Of a stretch of DNA of 64,000 nt, positions 1-11,400 are shown piece after piece. The translations under genes and the position numbers were made by a program. The stretch spans positions 351,917,267 through 351,981,266 of the forward strand of contig NC_053040.3 in NCBI RefSeq assembly GCF_002575655.3, read 5' to 3'. The notes under the pieces were generated by a model. That model searched no databases and was not told the DNA's origin. It saw only the letters and a program-made list of their open reading frames with translations. The stretch is from Aegilops tauschii subsp. strangulata (Eukaryota; Streptophyta; Magnoliopsida; Poales; Poaceae). Position 1 is the first letter of the stretch, and every line of letters begins with the position of its first letter.

Positions 1-1006
1 TGGTAAATTTTTTGTCCCATTTGGGGCAGGTTCGGGTGTAAGCTTCTCATAAACCAGAGCTTCTCAGAACAACATGATGGTTTCGATAGGGAATGTCCCA
101 CCTTTGGGGACGAAACAATATCCATTGCCTCTTATTGCTTTCAAAAAATTTCTAGTGTCAACATAGAATAGCAGGAGTGTTGTGTCAATTTTTGTGATCT
201 TTCGGCGTTCGTTTGGACATTTTTATGCATTAACTTGATTTTCTAGGCATTTTATGTGCATAATTCAAATTTGAACTACAAGCACATGCTCCAATGCGCT
301 AAAGTTGGTTGGAAAATCGAATCGGTGTCCTTGGGTGAATTTCTAGGTCCCATGCAAGAGATGAGAATGAAATTCAAACACCAGGGCACTGTTGATTGCC
401 GGCAAAATGTTGAGAAGCCTGGTTTTGAAATTCTAGTAATTCCATAACTCGTCTGAAATTCATGAAACTTGGCATGCTATCATGGAGCGGCATCAACATG
501 CCATGGTAAAAAAATTGTCCCATTCGGGGCAGGTTCGGGTATACGCTTCTCACAAACCAGAGCTTCTCACAACAAGCATGATGGTTTCGGTAGCGAACGT
601 CCCAACTTTGGGTACAAAACGATATCCATTGCCTCTTATTTCTTTCATAAATTTTCTCGTGTCAAGAGAGAACAACAGGAGTGTTGTGTCAATTTTGGGG
701 ATTTTTCGCGGTTTGTTTGGATATTTTTATGCATTAACTGAGTTTTCAATGCATTTATGTGCATAATTCAAATTTGAACTACATGCACATGCTCCAGTGC
801 ATATAAATTGGTTGAAAAATCAAATCTATGTCCTTGGGTGCATGCTTAGGTCCCATGCAAGAAATGTGATTGAATTTCAAACACCAAGGCACCGTTGATT
901 GCCGGCAAAACATTGAGATGCCTGGTTTTTAAATTCTAGTAAATCCAAAAGTCGTCTGAAATTCATGAAACTTGGCATGCTATCATGGAATGGCACCCGA
1001 CATGCT
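1..1006. repeat. Two-copy tandem repeat, ~503-bp period
   Basis: The sequence starting at base 1 recurs from base 504 with substitutions and small indels (compare the stretches containing TTCGGGT at ~30 and ~534, and GTGCATAATTCAAATTTGAA at ~256 and ~760). The second unit decays near 1,006. The short ORFs here differ between units and are not conserved as protein, so this reads as satellite-like or TE-derived non-coding DNA. The segmental duplication downstream begins inside the second unit. Confidence 0.8.
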
Positions 1007-1242
1007 GTGGCATTTTTCGTGTCCATTTTGAGAGAAGACACACTCGAATAATGACAGCCAACAAAGGCATTTTGAAAAAATAGCTGCCAGTTTAATATCT
1101 CAAACGTTTGTACAATTCAAACCGTGTCCGTTCTTTTAACCATTCACGTGACACCACGTGTCTTAGTTTTAATGGCTGTACGAGGTGCCGTGCGGACAGC
1201 TGCTTGACCTTGACTGAACAGGAGGCGTGCAAGCGCAGTCCG

Positions 1243-1350
1243 GTGCACAGGCTGACCGAGAGGCGTGGAAGCTATCCTCCAATGCGTAGGCTCACCGGGA
1301 AGCGTGCGAGCTGTACGCTGCGCAGGCTCACTGGGAAGCGAGCCCTTTGA
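1243..1350. repeat. Short imperfect tandem repeat, ~36-39-bp units
   Basis: Three imperfect units share the core AGGCT(G/C)AC(C/T)G(G/A)GA(A/G)GCG and lie just upstream of the putative start at 1,382. A related unit may precede them at ~1,205. The same array is present in copy B (14,723-14,830). Role unknown. Confidence 0.6.
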
Positions 1351-1381
1351 CTTCCATGGCTGCCCGCCTTCCTCTCCATTA

Positions 1382-1873
1382 ATGGCGCCTGAGCCGCTGT
1401 TTAATACAGGCGGTCTTACTGTTCGCCTCCCATTCCCCTCCCTCCAGCAGCCGCAGACCTCCATCAACGCCATACCGCAGACCGATCATCTGCCACTAGT
1501 CTTCAAGTTTGGTGAAGTCGACTCCGAGCCGGAGGAGATGGAAAATAAGGAGGAATGGGGCCTCATGGACATGACCCAGAACGAGCTGGTCGCGGCGGTT
1601 GCTGCCCCCGCTCCCGTCCCCGCTCCCATCCCCACACCGGCGCCAGCGACCATCCCCGTAGCATTGACGGGCTGGTCGCCGAGCACTATCGCAGAGCTGG
1701 AAGCCGCGGGCATCGGCGAGGTCTCTGCGGACCTGCGCGAGCTCGTGTATATGCCAGCGCCAGCGCCTGTGCCCATGCCCGTGGGCGCCCCTCCACCCAC
1801 CGTGGTGCTGGCCCCCGTGCGTTTGGCTGCACCCGCCGCGCCCATGCTCGTGCCCGTCTGCGTGCCCCCCTAA
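1382..1873 (+). CDS. Hypothetical Pro/Ala-rich ORF, copy A
   Basis: I do not recognise this protein. From the ATG at 1,382 it reads 163 residues. An N-terminal half has mixed composition and an acidic patch (EVDSEPEEMENKEEWG), followed by Pro-Ala-Val runs (PAPVPAPIPTPAPA), a short charged helix-like stretch, and a second proline-rich tail. An upstream in-frame ATG at 1,265 exists, but the ATG at 1,382 follows the short repeat array and is the more natural start. After the TAA at 1,871 the same frame stays open to about 2,096, including an acidic Asn/Asp stretch and an Arg-rich end. The stop may therefore have split a longer protein of ~240 residues. Copy B has the same TAA plus an earlier TAG. 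No signal peptide or membrane segment is visible. It could be a host gene fragment or TE-derived. Confidence 0.35.
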   Translation: MAPEPLFNTGGLTVRLPFPSLQQPQTSINAIPQTDHLPLVFKFGEVDSEPEEMENKEEWGLMDMTQNELVAAVAAPAPVPAPIPTPAPATIPVALTGWSPSTIAELEAAGIGEVSADLRELVYMPAPAPVPMPVGAPPPTVVLAPVRLAAPAAPMLVPVCVPP

Positions 1874-2772
1874 GCGGCATGGGACGCTGTTGTCGACCGC
1901 CACCTCTCAGTGGCGCCAGTTGCCGTCCTCCCGCGCCCCGCCCGTCGATCGCGTGACGACTTGATGTTTGATTTACAAGTGAATAACATTTTGTGCTGCC
2001 TTGAAGACTTCAACAACGGCGTCCCAGACGGCGACAACGACAACGACGGCGCGGCACGCCGCCTCTGCCGCCGCCGGAAATATTTTTTTGGGGTTTAATA
2101 CTGTATCTCGAATTCTCGATCATATGAATATAAATTCACAGTGTGACTGAATGAAAGATATGGTTTGAACGAACTTGCGTTTTTCTCTCTTAATGTACAG
2201 ACTTATCAAACGATTTTATTTTGAAGAAAACGTCAATGGTTTTTAAATATAAAACACTCATCACAAACATTTTACTTAGAACACCCGGATGCAAACCGAC
2301 AGCTTCCCCAGGAAGCCAAGGGAAAATGTGTCGAGCAGGATTTCTGCATCCCTTCAACGCAAACGATTGTTTTGCATCACCCGTGTGCAACCACGTACAC
2401 ACAATTGGGTAAGATTTTCATATCTATTATTTTGGGTATCTTGCCATTTGTCAAGCTGGAAAGAGACATTTGTTTATCTAGTAACGTTGCCATTTGTCAA
2501 CCTTGTAACACTGCGATTTGTCAAAATATGCAGCTAAAAATCACTAGCACTATCTATTTTTTGCAACTAAAATCACTAGCACTGTTCATATGGACACCAC
2601 TAGCAGGCGTGAGTTGATGGACGCATATGCAAATGTACCATTGATTACATACAAGTCATCAGCCCACAACGACAACGAGGATACACGTTGGATTATAGAT
2701 CATTTCCAACAAAACCTTCTAGTAAAGTTTTTCTCACACAACAAATAACAAAGTGATGAAATGAACTTCAGC
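1874..2772. other. Non-genic stretch of copy A
   Basis: The first ~220 bp is the open continuation of the preceding frame (ending in an Asp/Asn-rich then Arg-rich peptide). The rest is AT-rich with no ORF that copy B conserves as protein. Short TTGCCATTTGTCAA and AAATCACTAGCACT repeats lie at 2,440-2,585. I see no gene or recognisable element here. Confidence 0.5.
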
Positions 2773-5154
2773 TCAACCACTCGTCGGCGTTGGAAACGCT
2801 TGATTTGAACAGAAGTGATTCTCTGGGAAGGGCCAGCTACTGTCAATCTCGAGACCAATGCAGGACTAATTATCCAGGCTGAAGCGGCCTATGTCAGTGT
2901 GACGCCCCCGATTTGACCGTACACTAATCATGCACGCAAATGTGTACGATCAAGATCAAGGACTCACGGGAAGATATCACAACACAACTCTAAAACATAA
3001 ATAAGCCATACAAGCATCATAATACAAGCCAGGGGCCTCGAGGGCTCGAATACAAGTGCTCGATCATAGACGAGTCAGCGGAAGCAACAATATCTGAGTA
3101 CAGACATATGTTAAACAAGTTTGCCTTAAGAAGGCTAGCACAAAGTAGCAACGATCGAAAAGGCAAGGCCTCCTGCCTGGGACCTCCTAACTACTCCTCG
3201 AAGCCGAACTCCTTGTAGCATCATCCTCGGGATCTCTAGTTCCTGGACTCCAGCATCTGGTTGCGACAATCAGGTATAGAAAGGGGAAAAGAGGGAGAAA
3301 AGCAACCGTGAGTACTCATCCAAAGTACTCGCAAGCAAGGAGCTACACTACATATGCATGGGTATATGTGTAAAGGGGCATATCAATGGACTGAACTTCA
3401 GAATGCCAGAATAAGAGGGGGATAGCTAGTCCTGTCGAAGACTACGCTTCTGGCCATCTCCATCTTGCAGCATGTAGGAGAGAGTAGATTGAAGTCCTCC
3501 AAGTAGCATCGCATAGCATAATCCTACCCGGCGATCCCCTCCTCGTCGCCCTGTTAGAGAGCGATCACCGGGTTATATCTGGCACTTGGAAGGGTGTATT
3601 TTATTCAGTATCCAGTTCTAGTTGTCATAAGGTCAAGGTACAACTCCGGGTCGTCCTTTTACCGAGGGACACGGCTATTCGAATAGATAAACTTCCCTGC
3701 AGGGGTGCACCACATAACCCAACACGCTCGATCCCATTTGGCCGGACACACTTTTCTGGGTCATGCCCGGCCTCGTAAGATCAACACGTCGCAGCCCCAC
3801 CTAGGCTCAACAGAGAGGTCAGCACGCCGGTCTAAACCTATGCGCGCAGGGGTCTGGGCCCATCGCCCTATGCACACCTGCACGTTGCGTACGCGGCCGG
3901 AAGCAGACCTAGCCCCCTTAATACAAGCGCGAGCTTACGGTCCAATGCGGCGCGCGCCACTCAGTCGCTGACGTCAAAAGAGCTTCGGCTGATACCACGA
4001 CGTCGGGATACCCATAACTACTCCCGCGTAGATGGTTAGTGCGTATAGACCAAATGGCCAGACTCAGATCAAATACCAAGAACTCGTTAAGCGTGTTATG
4101 TATCCGCGAACACCGACCAGGGCCAGGCCCACCTCTCTCCTAGGTGGTCTCAACCTTCCCTGTCGCTCCGCCATAAAGTAACAGTCGGGGGCCGTCAGGA
4201 ACCCAGGCCCACCTCTACCGGGGTGGAGCCACCTGTCCTTTCAGCCCCCTCATCAGAATCACTTGCGGGTACTCCTCGAGCCGACCCGACTTTAGTCACC
4301 ACATGTGTCATGTATAAATGTATATAGTATATACCCGTGATCACCTCCCAAAGTGATCACGGCCCAGTAGTATAGCATGGCAGACGGACAAGAGTGTAGG
4401 GCCACTGATGGAACACTAGCATCCTATACTAAGCAGTAGGATAGCAGGTAAGGGTAACAACTGTAGCAACAATGACAGGCTATGCATCAGGATAGGATTA
4501 ACGGAAAGCAGTAACATGCTACACTACTCTAATGCAAGCAGTATAGAGAAGAATAGGCGATATCTGGTGATCAAGGGGGGGCTTGCCTGGTTGCTCTGGC
4601 AAGTAGGAGGGGTCGTCGATTCCGTAGTCGAACTGGGCAGCAGCAGTGTCGGTCTCGTAGTCTACCGGAGAGAAGAGGGGGAAGAAACAGTAAATACAAT
4701 GCAAACATAAGCATGACGATGCGTGACATGACAATGAGCGGTGCTAGGTGTGTCCTAACGCGACAGTAGGTGGTACCGGTGAAGGGGGGGAACATCCGGG
4801 AGGTATTCCCGATGTTTCGCGTTTTTCGGACAGATGGACCGGAGGGGGAAAGTTGCGAGTTCGATAGGTTAGGGAGGTGTGGTGGACGAACGGACTGCGT
4901 ATCCGGATTCGTCTCGTCGTTCTAAGCAACTTTCATGTTGAAAATATTTTAATCCGAGTTACGGATTAAAAGATATGATTTTCTAAAGATTTTATTAATT
5001 TCTGGAATTTAATTAATTATTTAATTTAATTCGAAACTTGGATTTATGACATCAGCATGATGTCATGCTGACATCAGCAGTCAACAGGGGTTGACTAAGT
5101 CAAACTGACATGTGGGTCTAGTGGGACCCACCTGTCATTCACTGTTTAGGTTAA

Positions 5155-5520
5155 TTAGTGCTTAGCTAAATAATTACTTTTTAATTAAATTAAACAGGAT
5201 TAATTAACTTAATTAATTAATTAATTAAATTTTTTTATTTTTATTTTCTTTATTTATTTATTTATTAATTTTTATTAATTAAATTTATTCCTATCATTAT
5301 TATTATTATTATTAATTTATTTTATTTATTATTTTATTAATTAATTTATTCTTATTATTATTATTATTATTATTAATTTATTTTATTTATTATTTTATTA
5401 ATTAATTTATTCTTATTATTATTATTAATTTATTTTATTTATTATTTTATTAATTAATCTATTCTTATTATTATTATTATTAATTTATTTATTAATTATT
5501 ATTATTATTATTATTATTAT
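5155..5520. repeat. AT-rich microsatellite belt in the solo LTR
   Basis: About 365 bp of (TTA)n, (TTAA)n and TTTA-type runs, with three near-identical ~75-bp blocks of TTATTATTAATTTATTTTAT sequence. Low complexity, non-coding. Confidence 0.9.
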
Positions 5521-6500
5521 TCGTTCTGGGGCTGGGCCCCGTTTGGCAGTGGCCTAGAGGGCACTGGCCCAGTGGTCATTGGCCCATAGGCCAAGGTGGT
5601 TCGGGCGCAACGGGCGCCGGGCGTCGGGCGTCCGCCCGAACGGGACTGGCGAGGGGGCTCGGCGGACGAAGGCCGTCGGGGCGCGGCGAGGCGAGGATCG
5701 CCAGCCGGCCGCGGCAGGCGGAGGCGGGGGCGAGCGACGGCGTGCGGCGGCTTGGCCGGAGCAGAGCCGCAGTAGGGGACGGGCAGAGGCGGCCACGCGC
5801 GGCCACGGGCGCGTACGGGGGCGAGGGTGCGGGGTGAAGCCAGAGGCCAACGCCGGTGGGAGGCAACGGCGGCGCGGTGCGCGGCCAGGCGCGGCGGGCG
5901 GCCGTGTACGGCGAGGCGACGACGGGGAACGGCTCGGGCGCGATGGCCATCCAGAGGAGGCGCGACGAGCGCGGGGAGGCCGCGAGCAAGCACGGCCTCG
6001 GGCGCGCGGTGACAGGGGAAGAGGGGAGAGGAGGAGGGCGCTCACGGCGGGGCTGTAGGGACGGGGCAGCATGCTCGAGGTGGGGGAAACGGGGACGGCG
6101 CGGACGGAGTGGAGGCAGGCCGGCGAGGTCCTCGGGCGAGGGCGTCGGGACGGCGATGAGGCATGGCCGCGGCTTCTGGTGGTGTCGCGCGAGGGAGAGG
6201 AGGGCGAGGAGGTAACGGCGACGGCGATCCGGGGTGATGGCGTCGACGGGGTCGGGGCGGCACCGGGCGGCGGCAGCGGGGGCGAGGTGAGGCAGCGGCG
6301 GCAGGGTCGAGCCCTCCCCGATCCAGATCGAGGGGAGGCAGGGGAGATATTTCGGGGGGGAGTGGGGGTGGCTGTCGGTGGGGGTGAGGGGATAAGGTAG
6401 GCCAGATGGGCCAGGGTGGAGCTGGGCCTTTCGGCCGGGGGGGATGGTGCTGGCCGGCTGGGCCTGGGGTTGGCCCAGTTGGGCCAGGTCCAGTTGGGGG
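5521..6500. other. GC-rich block in the solo LTR, not a gene
   Basis: GC-rich sequence gives long overlapping open frames on both strands (for example 5,579-6,058 plus and 5,554-6,072 minus), all rich in Arg, Ala, Pro and Gly. No domain is seen and several frames are open at once, which is what composition alone produces. The Gypsy LTRs at 28.5 and 36.7 kb have a similar GC-rich block followed by T-rich DNA, so this is probably the LTR transcript leader. No protein call is made. Confidence 0.7.
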
Positions 6501-8453
6501 GGCTTTTGTTTTTATTTTGTTTTCTTTTTTTTTGTTTGTTTTAGTTTTAGTTTTAGTTCTTTTTCCTTTTCTGTTTTATTTTAGTTACACTTTATTCTTA
6601 GTTCAGTAAAACATGACAATAGCTCCAAATTAGTGTTCCAAAACAACCTACTACCCTAAAAAGTTTTACCTCAAGATAAAATAGTTTATGATTTTATAAA
6701 ATATCAAAGGCATTTATTTAATAGTTTTACCTACTGTTTTAATCATTTAAGTGCATTTAAACTTTTTATAAAAATGTTGTTTCTTCACCATAACTACCTA
6801 CGCAATATTTGTCACGATCCGAACATTTTAGTTTTAACATCTGAAAACTTTTGTTGTTTGCTTTTATTTAAATTTTGAATTTGTTTCGGTCCTGAACCAT
6901 CGAGAGTTTATCAACAGTAATGGGGTGACGTGGCATCGTTAACGAGGGATTACTGTAGCTTAATTATCCGGGCGTCACAGTCAGGACCCATATTGGGACG
7001 GTAGGGAAACATAGCAATGTCCGAGGTATAGATACAATTGCTTCTCATAAATGGTAGTAATGTTGTGTCAACAGCAGCTGGATCGCCTTCCACCATCATT
7101 GGATAGTTTTTTCCAAGGAAGAGCGAGTTTCCTCCAAGACTTTCAATACTGAACCAGGGAGAAGGTGTTGGCACTAGTACACTAGTATCCATCCCGAATA
7201 CCCAGCAACAGATGTTGGAATAGGTCCGGAGAGTGCGACCATGCGAGACAACACCTGCTTCCTTAGTAACATCAGTAATGCCCTGTATACAGACAAGAAG
7301 AAGAGGTGATCTATCGGAATAAGTCGCCAGGTGCCACTGAGTATATGGGTCGAGCTCGTCCTCATGCTCGTGATCATCAGCATCGTCATCTCCCCCTTGG
7401 TTATAAAAATTTAAAAGTATAGGTGGTGGAATGTTCACAGGACCTTGGAAACACAAGAAGGTTAATTAATTATTAATGGGAAACTAGCTAACCCGCATGC
7501 ATGTGGATGAAGCAATTATAATTACGATGGAAGACAAATGTACTGAAAGCATGATGATTCCATGCAAAAACAGTGCCACGAGTGGTGGTAGCAAACACAA
7601 GACCCTCGTATTGAATTGCATCACAGTACTCATCCGTGTACAGAAATTGATTTTGAGCAATATCCATCGAGGCATGGAAGTAAGGAAGGCAACAAGCTTG
7701 TCGAAGATAGCAATAACTTCATAGTTTGAGTAATCTCAATAGCGGTTGGGAACTCGACCAATTGCTATCTTCCATAGACGACAGTCACCATGATCGTATT
7801 TGAACTCACGTAGAATACCGGTGTACTCAACCTCTGGGCAGTCGTCTGAGATTTTTGGAAGTGGAACCCGGTGACGAGTGTACACATTCACAAGTTCCCA
7901 CTCGCAGTTGTACCCAATGTAAACAACCCAATCTCCAATTGCACCTGCCCAAGCCTTGCCCTCAAGCGATGGCATCTTAACATCATACGTATCATTATCA
8001 AGCGGCATCAACTTGCACAAGGCGAGGCTTCCCTCGTCCCCGCGCCAGTTAGCAGGGTCACGGCGAAGAAGATAGGGGAGATCAAACCGCTCCTGGACCC
8101 TTGGGTTCCTTGTAATGATGTTATTAGTTGAGTCGAGAATGGTCTTGAACGAACCTGCCATGCTAGCCGAGGTGATGACGTTACACCGATCAATGAGTTC
8201 GTGCACCGCGTCATCATTCAGATCGGGGCAAGAAAAACGGGGTCGTTTCCGGCCTGTTCCCTCCATGGAGAAGATGATCGAACATTGGCAGAAGGAAGGG
8301 TGAAGACGAATGGAGGAGGGAGGAAGAGCATGCGACAGCAGTTCCAAATCGAGAGGGAAAGGCGAAGAGGCGGTGGACGGTTGCCACGGTACACGAAGAG
8401 GCGCCTGGGGAGCGAACGGTTGCCACAGAGGTCACACACTGACGACAAGGGCC

Positions 8454-8701
8454 GAGTGAACCGCATGCGTATATCGCACACACCTTGATCTGGTTGACCG
8501 TTTCTTTGTGTTGCCTAATCACAAACAGTTCATCCGAGTGAACCATATGCTGTATATCGCATACACCTTGATCTGGCTGACCGTTTCTTTTGTGTTACCT
8601 AATCACAAACAGTTCCTCCGAGTGAACCGTACGCTGTGTCTCGCACACACCTTCATCTGGCTGCCCGTTTCTTTTGTTCCTCCTTATCGCAAACAGTTAA
8701 A
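8454..8701. repeat. ~83-bp tandem repeat, three units (copy A)
   Basis: Units start at about 8,454, 8,536 and 8,620, each beginning GAGTGAACC and containing TCTGGCTGACCGTTTCTTT and AATCACAAACAGTT. A decayed fourth start lies near 8,702. It lies upstream of the DUF295 pseudogene start and is present in copy B. It resembles the short subterminal repeats of CACTA elements, but no CACTA terminus is seen next to it. Confidence 0.75.
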
Positions 8702-9114
8702 TGAACTGAACCGTATGCCCTTCATCGCACACGCAACTAAAACCTGAACCGTGTTTGATGCATCCGTCATCGTAAACGTTTTATACATTTATGACGGTTT
8801 TCATACAGCACCGTTTGCGATTATTGCATCGCACACAGTTCCTCGAAGGATCTCTGATCGTAGTGTCACGTTAGCAGCATCCTGCAGTAGTGCATATGAT
8901 GTGTGGCATGCTCTCATGTGTGTGGCTAGTGGTGGTCACACTCATCCTCTCATAGGAAATTCACTCAATGCCACATATGGTGGAGTCACTCATATCACTC
9001 ATGGTGGGGTGGCTCTCCTCACATGGCAATTGGGGCATCTCTTCATATGTGGGTGTCGGAGAGGTGTAGGTGCAAACGTCTCCAAAGATGAATGCCGTAG
9101 GACGTGGCAAAACT

Positions 9115-10128
9115 TCACTCTCTTCCGAGACCAAAGATAAAGTCTCTTGTGGTCTCGTAGCTTGATTCGGAGTATGAGTCCAATATGGGCGCCGTCTTGA
9201 TGTTGTTGAAGAGGTTCATGCTCGTCGTCGTGGTCGAAGGGGATGGCCCTAGCTCGACCTTCTTGTCGTCGTCTTGTTGTTGGAGGTCCATATGATGTGG
9301 CACCTTGTATCTTGTGTCCATGACACAAGGGAAATTCCCATGCTCGGCCATCTTCCTTGAGGGGCTTCCGAAGATGGAAGTGTCGCCCTCGCTCGTAGGT
9401 GGTCGCCTTGTTGTTGAAGATGTCGCTGTAGGCGAACTCATGGGAAGTAGGCGAAGATGTCGTATGTCCAAAGGCCAAGATGCCTTGATAGCACTTGGCA
9501 AAGATGCCGAAGTGGTGGTGGTATTAGCCGTAGCGTCCTCTTGGTGGTGCTTGTCTCGCGGTCTTCTCTTTTGCTCATGAAGCTTGGCCTTGGCATGAAG
9601 TAGGGCTTGTTGGGACTTGTGAGTTTGCGCATGGCGAGCATCTTCATGATGATGGTATCGTTGTCGTCCTTGAGCTCATTGTAGATGTCGTTCGCCGTCG
9701 TCGTGCACATGTTGCTTGCAGGTGACTTGCCCTTCAAGACGATGTGGATCACGAATGTGATGATGGTCGCCATGTGGATGTGGACGTGGACGACTTGCGA
9801 TTGCATCGCATGGGCGCTCTGAAGATGATCGACTTGCTCGCCGCCGCCTTGAAGATGACGAAGGGGAAGTAGACTTCACCAAAGCCCAAATCTTCTCCAT
9901 CCTTGCATCATTCTCCTCCTTTTGACAGAAAAGCTTGTTGTCGAAGTAGTCTCTTGTACGTAGCTCAGAGTGTCGTATGTCGATGGCGAGGTTGTCGATG
10001 CGCTCTCGCAATCTTGATTGTGCGCCTTGCATTTGTCGTTGTAGATCGAAGATTGACGATTTGGTGATGTAGTTGTTCGCGCCGTCGTTGTTGTCAAAGA
10101 CCGGAGATGAAATGCCTTGCCTATCCAT
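9115..10128 (-). pseudogene. Gag-like frames of the LTR remnant, copy A
   Basis: The frame from ATG 10,128 reads MDRQGISSPVFDNNDG, then a charged, probably helical segment (FDLQRQMQGAQSRLRERIDN through RTRDYFDNKL), then Ser/Arg-rich sequence before a stop near 9,676. Coding continues in another frame with ANDIYNELKDDNDTIIMKML, and in a third (9,501-9,115) with NLFNNIKTAPILDSYSES. Copy B shows the same three-frame pattern, so the frameshifts are old. The position just downstream of the leader and PBS suggests gag, but no zinc knuckle or other diagnostic motif is seen. Confidence 0.4.
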
Positions 10129-11069
10129 CACAAGACTTGAGCAAATATGAGTGGAAGAAAGGAGAGAACTATACCAAATGTACCTTGACCTTGACCGTTG
10201 TAGATCACTCAATAATGTAACAAGGAAATAGCACAATTGGTACCAATCTCGTCAATTTCTCACACCTACACAAGTAAGGCTTATGGTGGAGCTCGGTGAG
10301 GATAGTGGCACAAAAATATGATGGAAAATGTTAGCAAGAGTCAATAATGTTGAAAGAGATTCACAAATTCGCAAGTGAAACAAGTCGACCAATAGCAATA
10401 TGTGGCACACGGAAACGCACACACGGATAGATAAATGGGGTCATGCAACCAAGGAATGAGCTCAAAATTTGGAATCCACGGAAAATGCTCTTGTTGCACA
10501 ACTCTAGAGAGACGCTAGCATGATTTCTCAATAGGCGGATACGACACTTGTGCACAACCTATAGGAGACAAAAATGCAACGACTTTGATCCCAATTATGC
10601 TATGTATATATGGTTCCCGGTGTGTCTCTCAAGATGATCCGAGATGATCTTATATGCAATGTGGCATGATGAGATGGCACTTGCTTACAAGCTTCTTTTC
10701 TCTCTTTTTTTTGTATGGCCACTTTGCGAAATGCACAAACCAAGATAGCAATTGTGTATATGCGGGAACAAACTTGTGGCACAAGGGATGATATGATACC
10801 AATATGATATGGTATGTATGCAATGGAAGGTGTAGATCACTAATGTGCACAAGTAACGTTGCCGGCAATACTCAAATGGCTAGTCTCGATAGGCAAGTGA
10901 CGCAAAATGGGCTAGGGGTTATCAATGCAATGGCAAGGGTAACATACAATGGTGTCGTCGAGGTTACCATCGAGGGTTTCTCGTTTGTAGGCCAAGGACG
11001 GATGATGGTGAAGTGGTCAAAGTTGATGACGACCTCGTGGCGATGATGAGTGGCGGTGTTTTTGATGTA

Positions 11070-11400
11070 GAACCGTTCCTAATTAGCCGAAACACCTTAG
11101 GAAACGGAAAAACTGCGAACTCAAAATCTCAAATGTCAAATGTCAAATGGTGGTAGCGGGAATGCGGTGGTGGTTGCGGAAGTATTGGTGGAAGGGTATG
11201 ATGGACTATGCACGGAGTCGAAGTTGAAAGCACGTCCCTAAGTAGCCGAAACACCTTAGGAGACACAACTCACAACACAAACAAAATTGGGTTAAGTTGG
11301 GGTGGTGGAAGTGTATGGTGGGTAAGCCTATGCGTAAGTTATGGTGGTGGTTGATGAAGAAGCAATCATCCCTAAGTAGTTGAAACACCTTAGGAGACTC
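11070..11400. repeat. Repeated CCTAAGTAGCCGAAACACCTTAG motif, copy A
   Basis: The motif (C)CTAA(G/T)TAG(C/T)(C/T)GAAACACCTTAGGA occurs three times, near 11,075, 11,236 and 11,370, at ~130-160-bp spacing, with GTGGTGGTTG-type sequence between. It lies in the non-coding leader of the LTR remnant. Confidence 0.7.

Larger units (their letters stand above)
2898..6979. mobile_element. Solo LTR (4,082 bp) of an LTR retrotransposon
   Basis: Begins TGTGACGCCC and ends GGGCGTCACA, a perfect 10-bp terminal inverted repeat with the TG...CA ends of an LTR. It is flanked by an exact 5-bp target duplication GTCAG (2,893-2,897 and 6,980-6,984). Copy B has the empty site with a single GTCAG (about 16,370-16,374), so the insertion postdates the duplication. 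No gag, pol, PBS or PPT is inside, so it is a solo LTR, or a non-coding element with LTR ends. It contains an AT microsatellite belt and a GC-rich block. Family not named with confidence; the TGTGACGCCC start resembles Triticeae Gypsy LTRs. Confidence 0.85.
2773..8266 (-). pseudogene. DUF295/F-box-like pseudogene, copy A, split by a solo LTR
   Basis: Minus-strand gene of the plant DUF295 (KIB-type beta-propeller, often F-box-linked) family. The preferred start is the ATG at 8,266 (MEGTGRKRPR, a typical N-terminus of grass members); an upstream ATG at 8,347 is in frame. Family-like segments are the leader with SCPDLNDDAV, the central EFKYDHGDCRLWKIAI, then VIAIFDKLVAFL, and the C-terminal GGNSLFLGKNYPMM and SNCIYTSDIA. 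A TGA at 7,736 cuts the frame and a frameshift follows near 7,650. A likely 100-bp GT-AG intron spans 7,543-7,444. A 4,082-bp LTR (2,898-6,979) separates the last ~40 codons, which resume at 2,897-2,773 and carry an extra TAG where copy B has CAG. Family members are usually ~350-450 aa, so this was near full length before decay. Not functional. Confidence 0.75.

Noticed and set aside
1486..1903. Minus-strand ORFs opposite the 1,382-1,873 frame
   Set aside because: Shadow frames created by the GCC/CCG-rich codons of the plus-strand ORF. They show Gly/Ala or His/Arg repeats without a domain.
5554..6072. Long ORFs of 120-170 codons on both strands in the GC-rich block
   Set aside because: Several overlapping frames open at once, with Arg/Ala/Pro/Gly composition and no domain. 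The block lies inside an LTR, so this is a composition effect.
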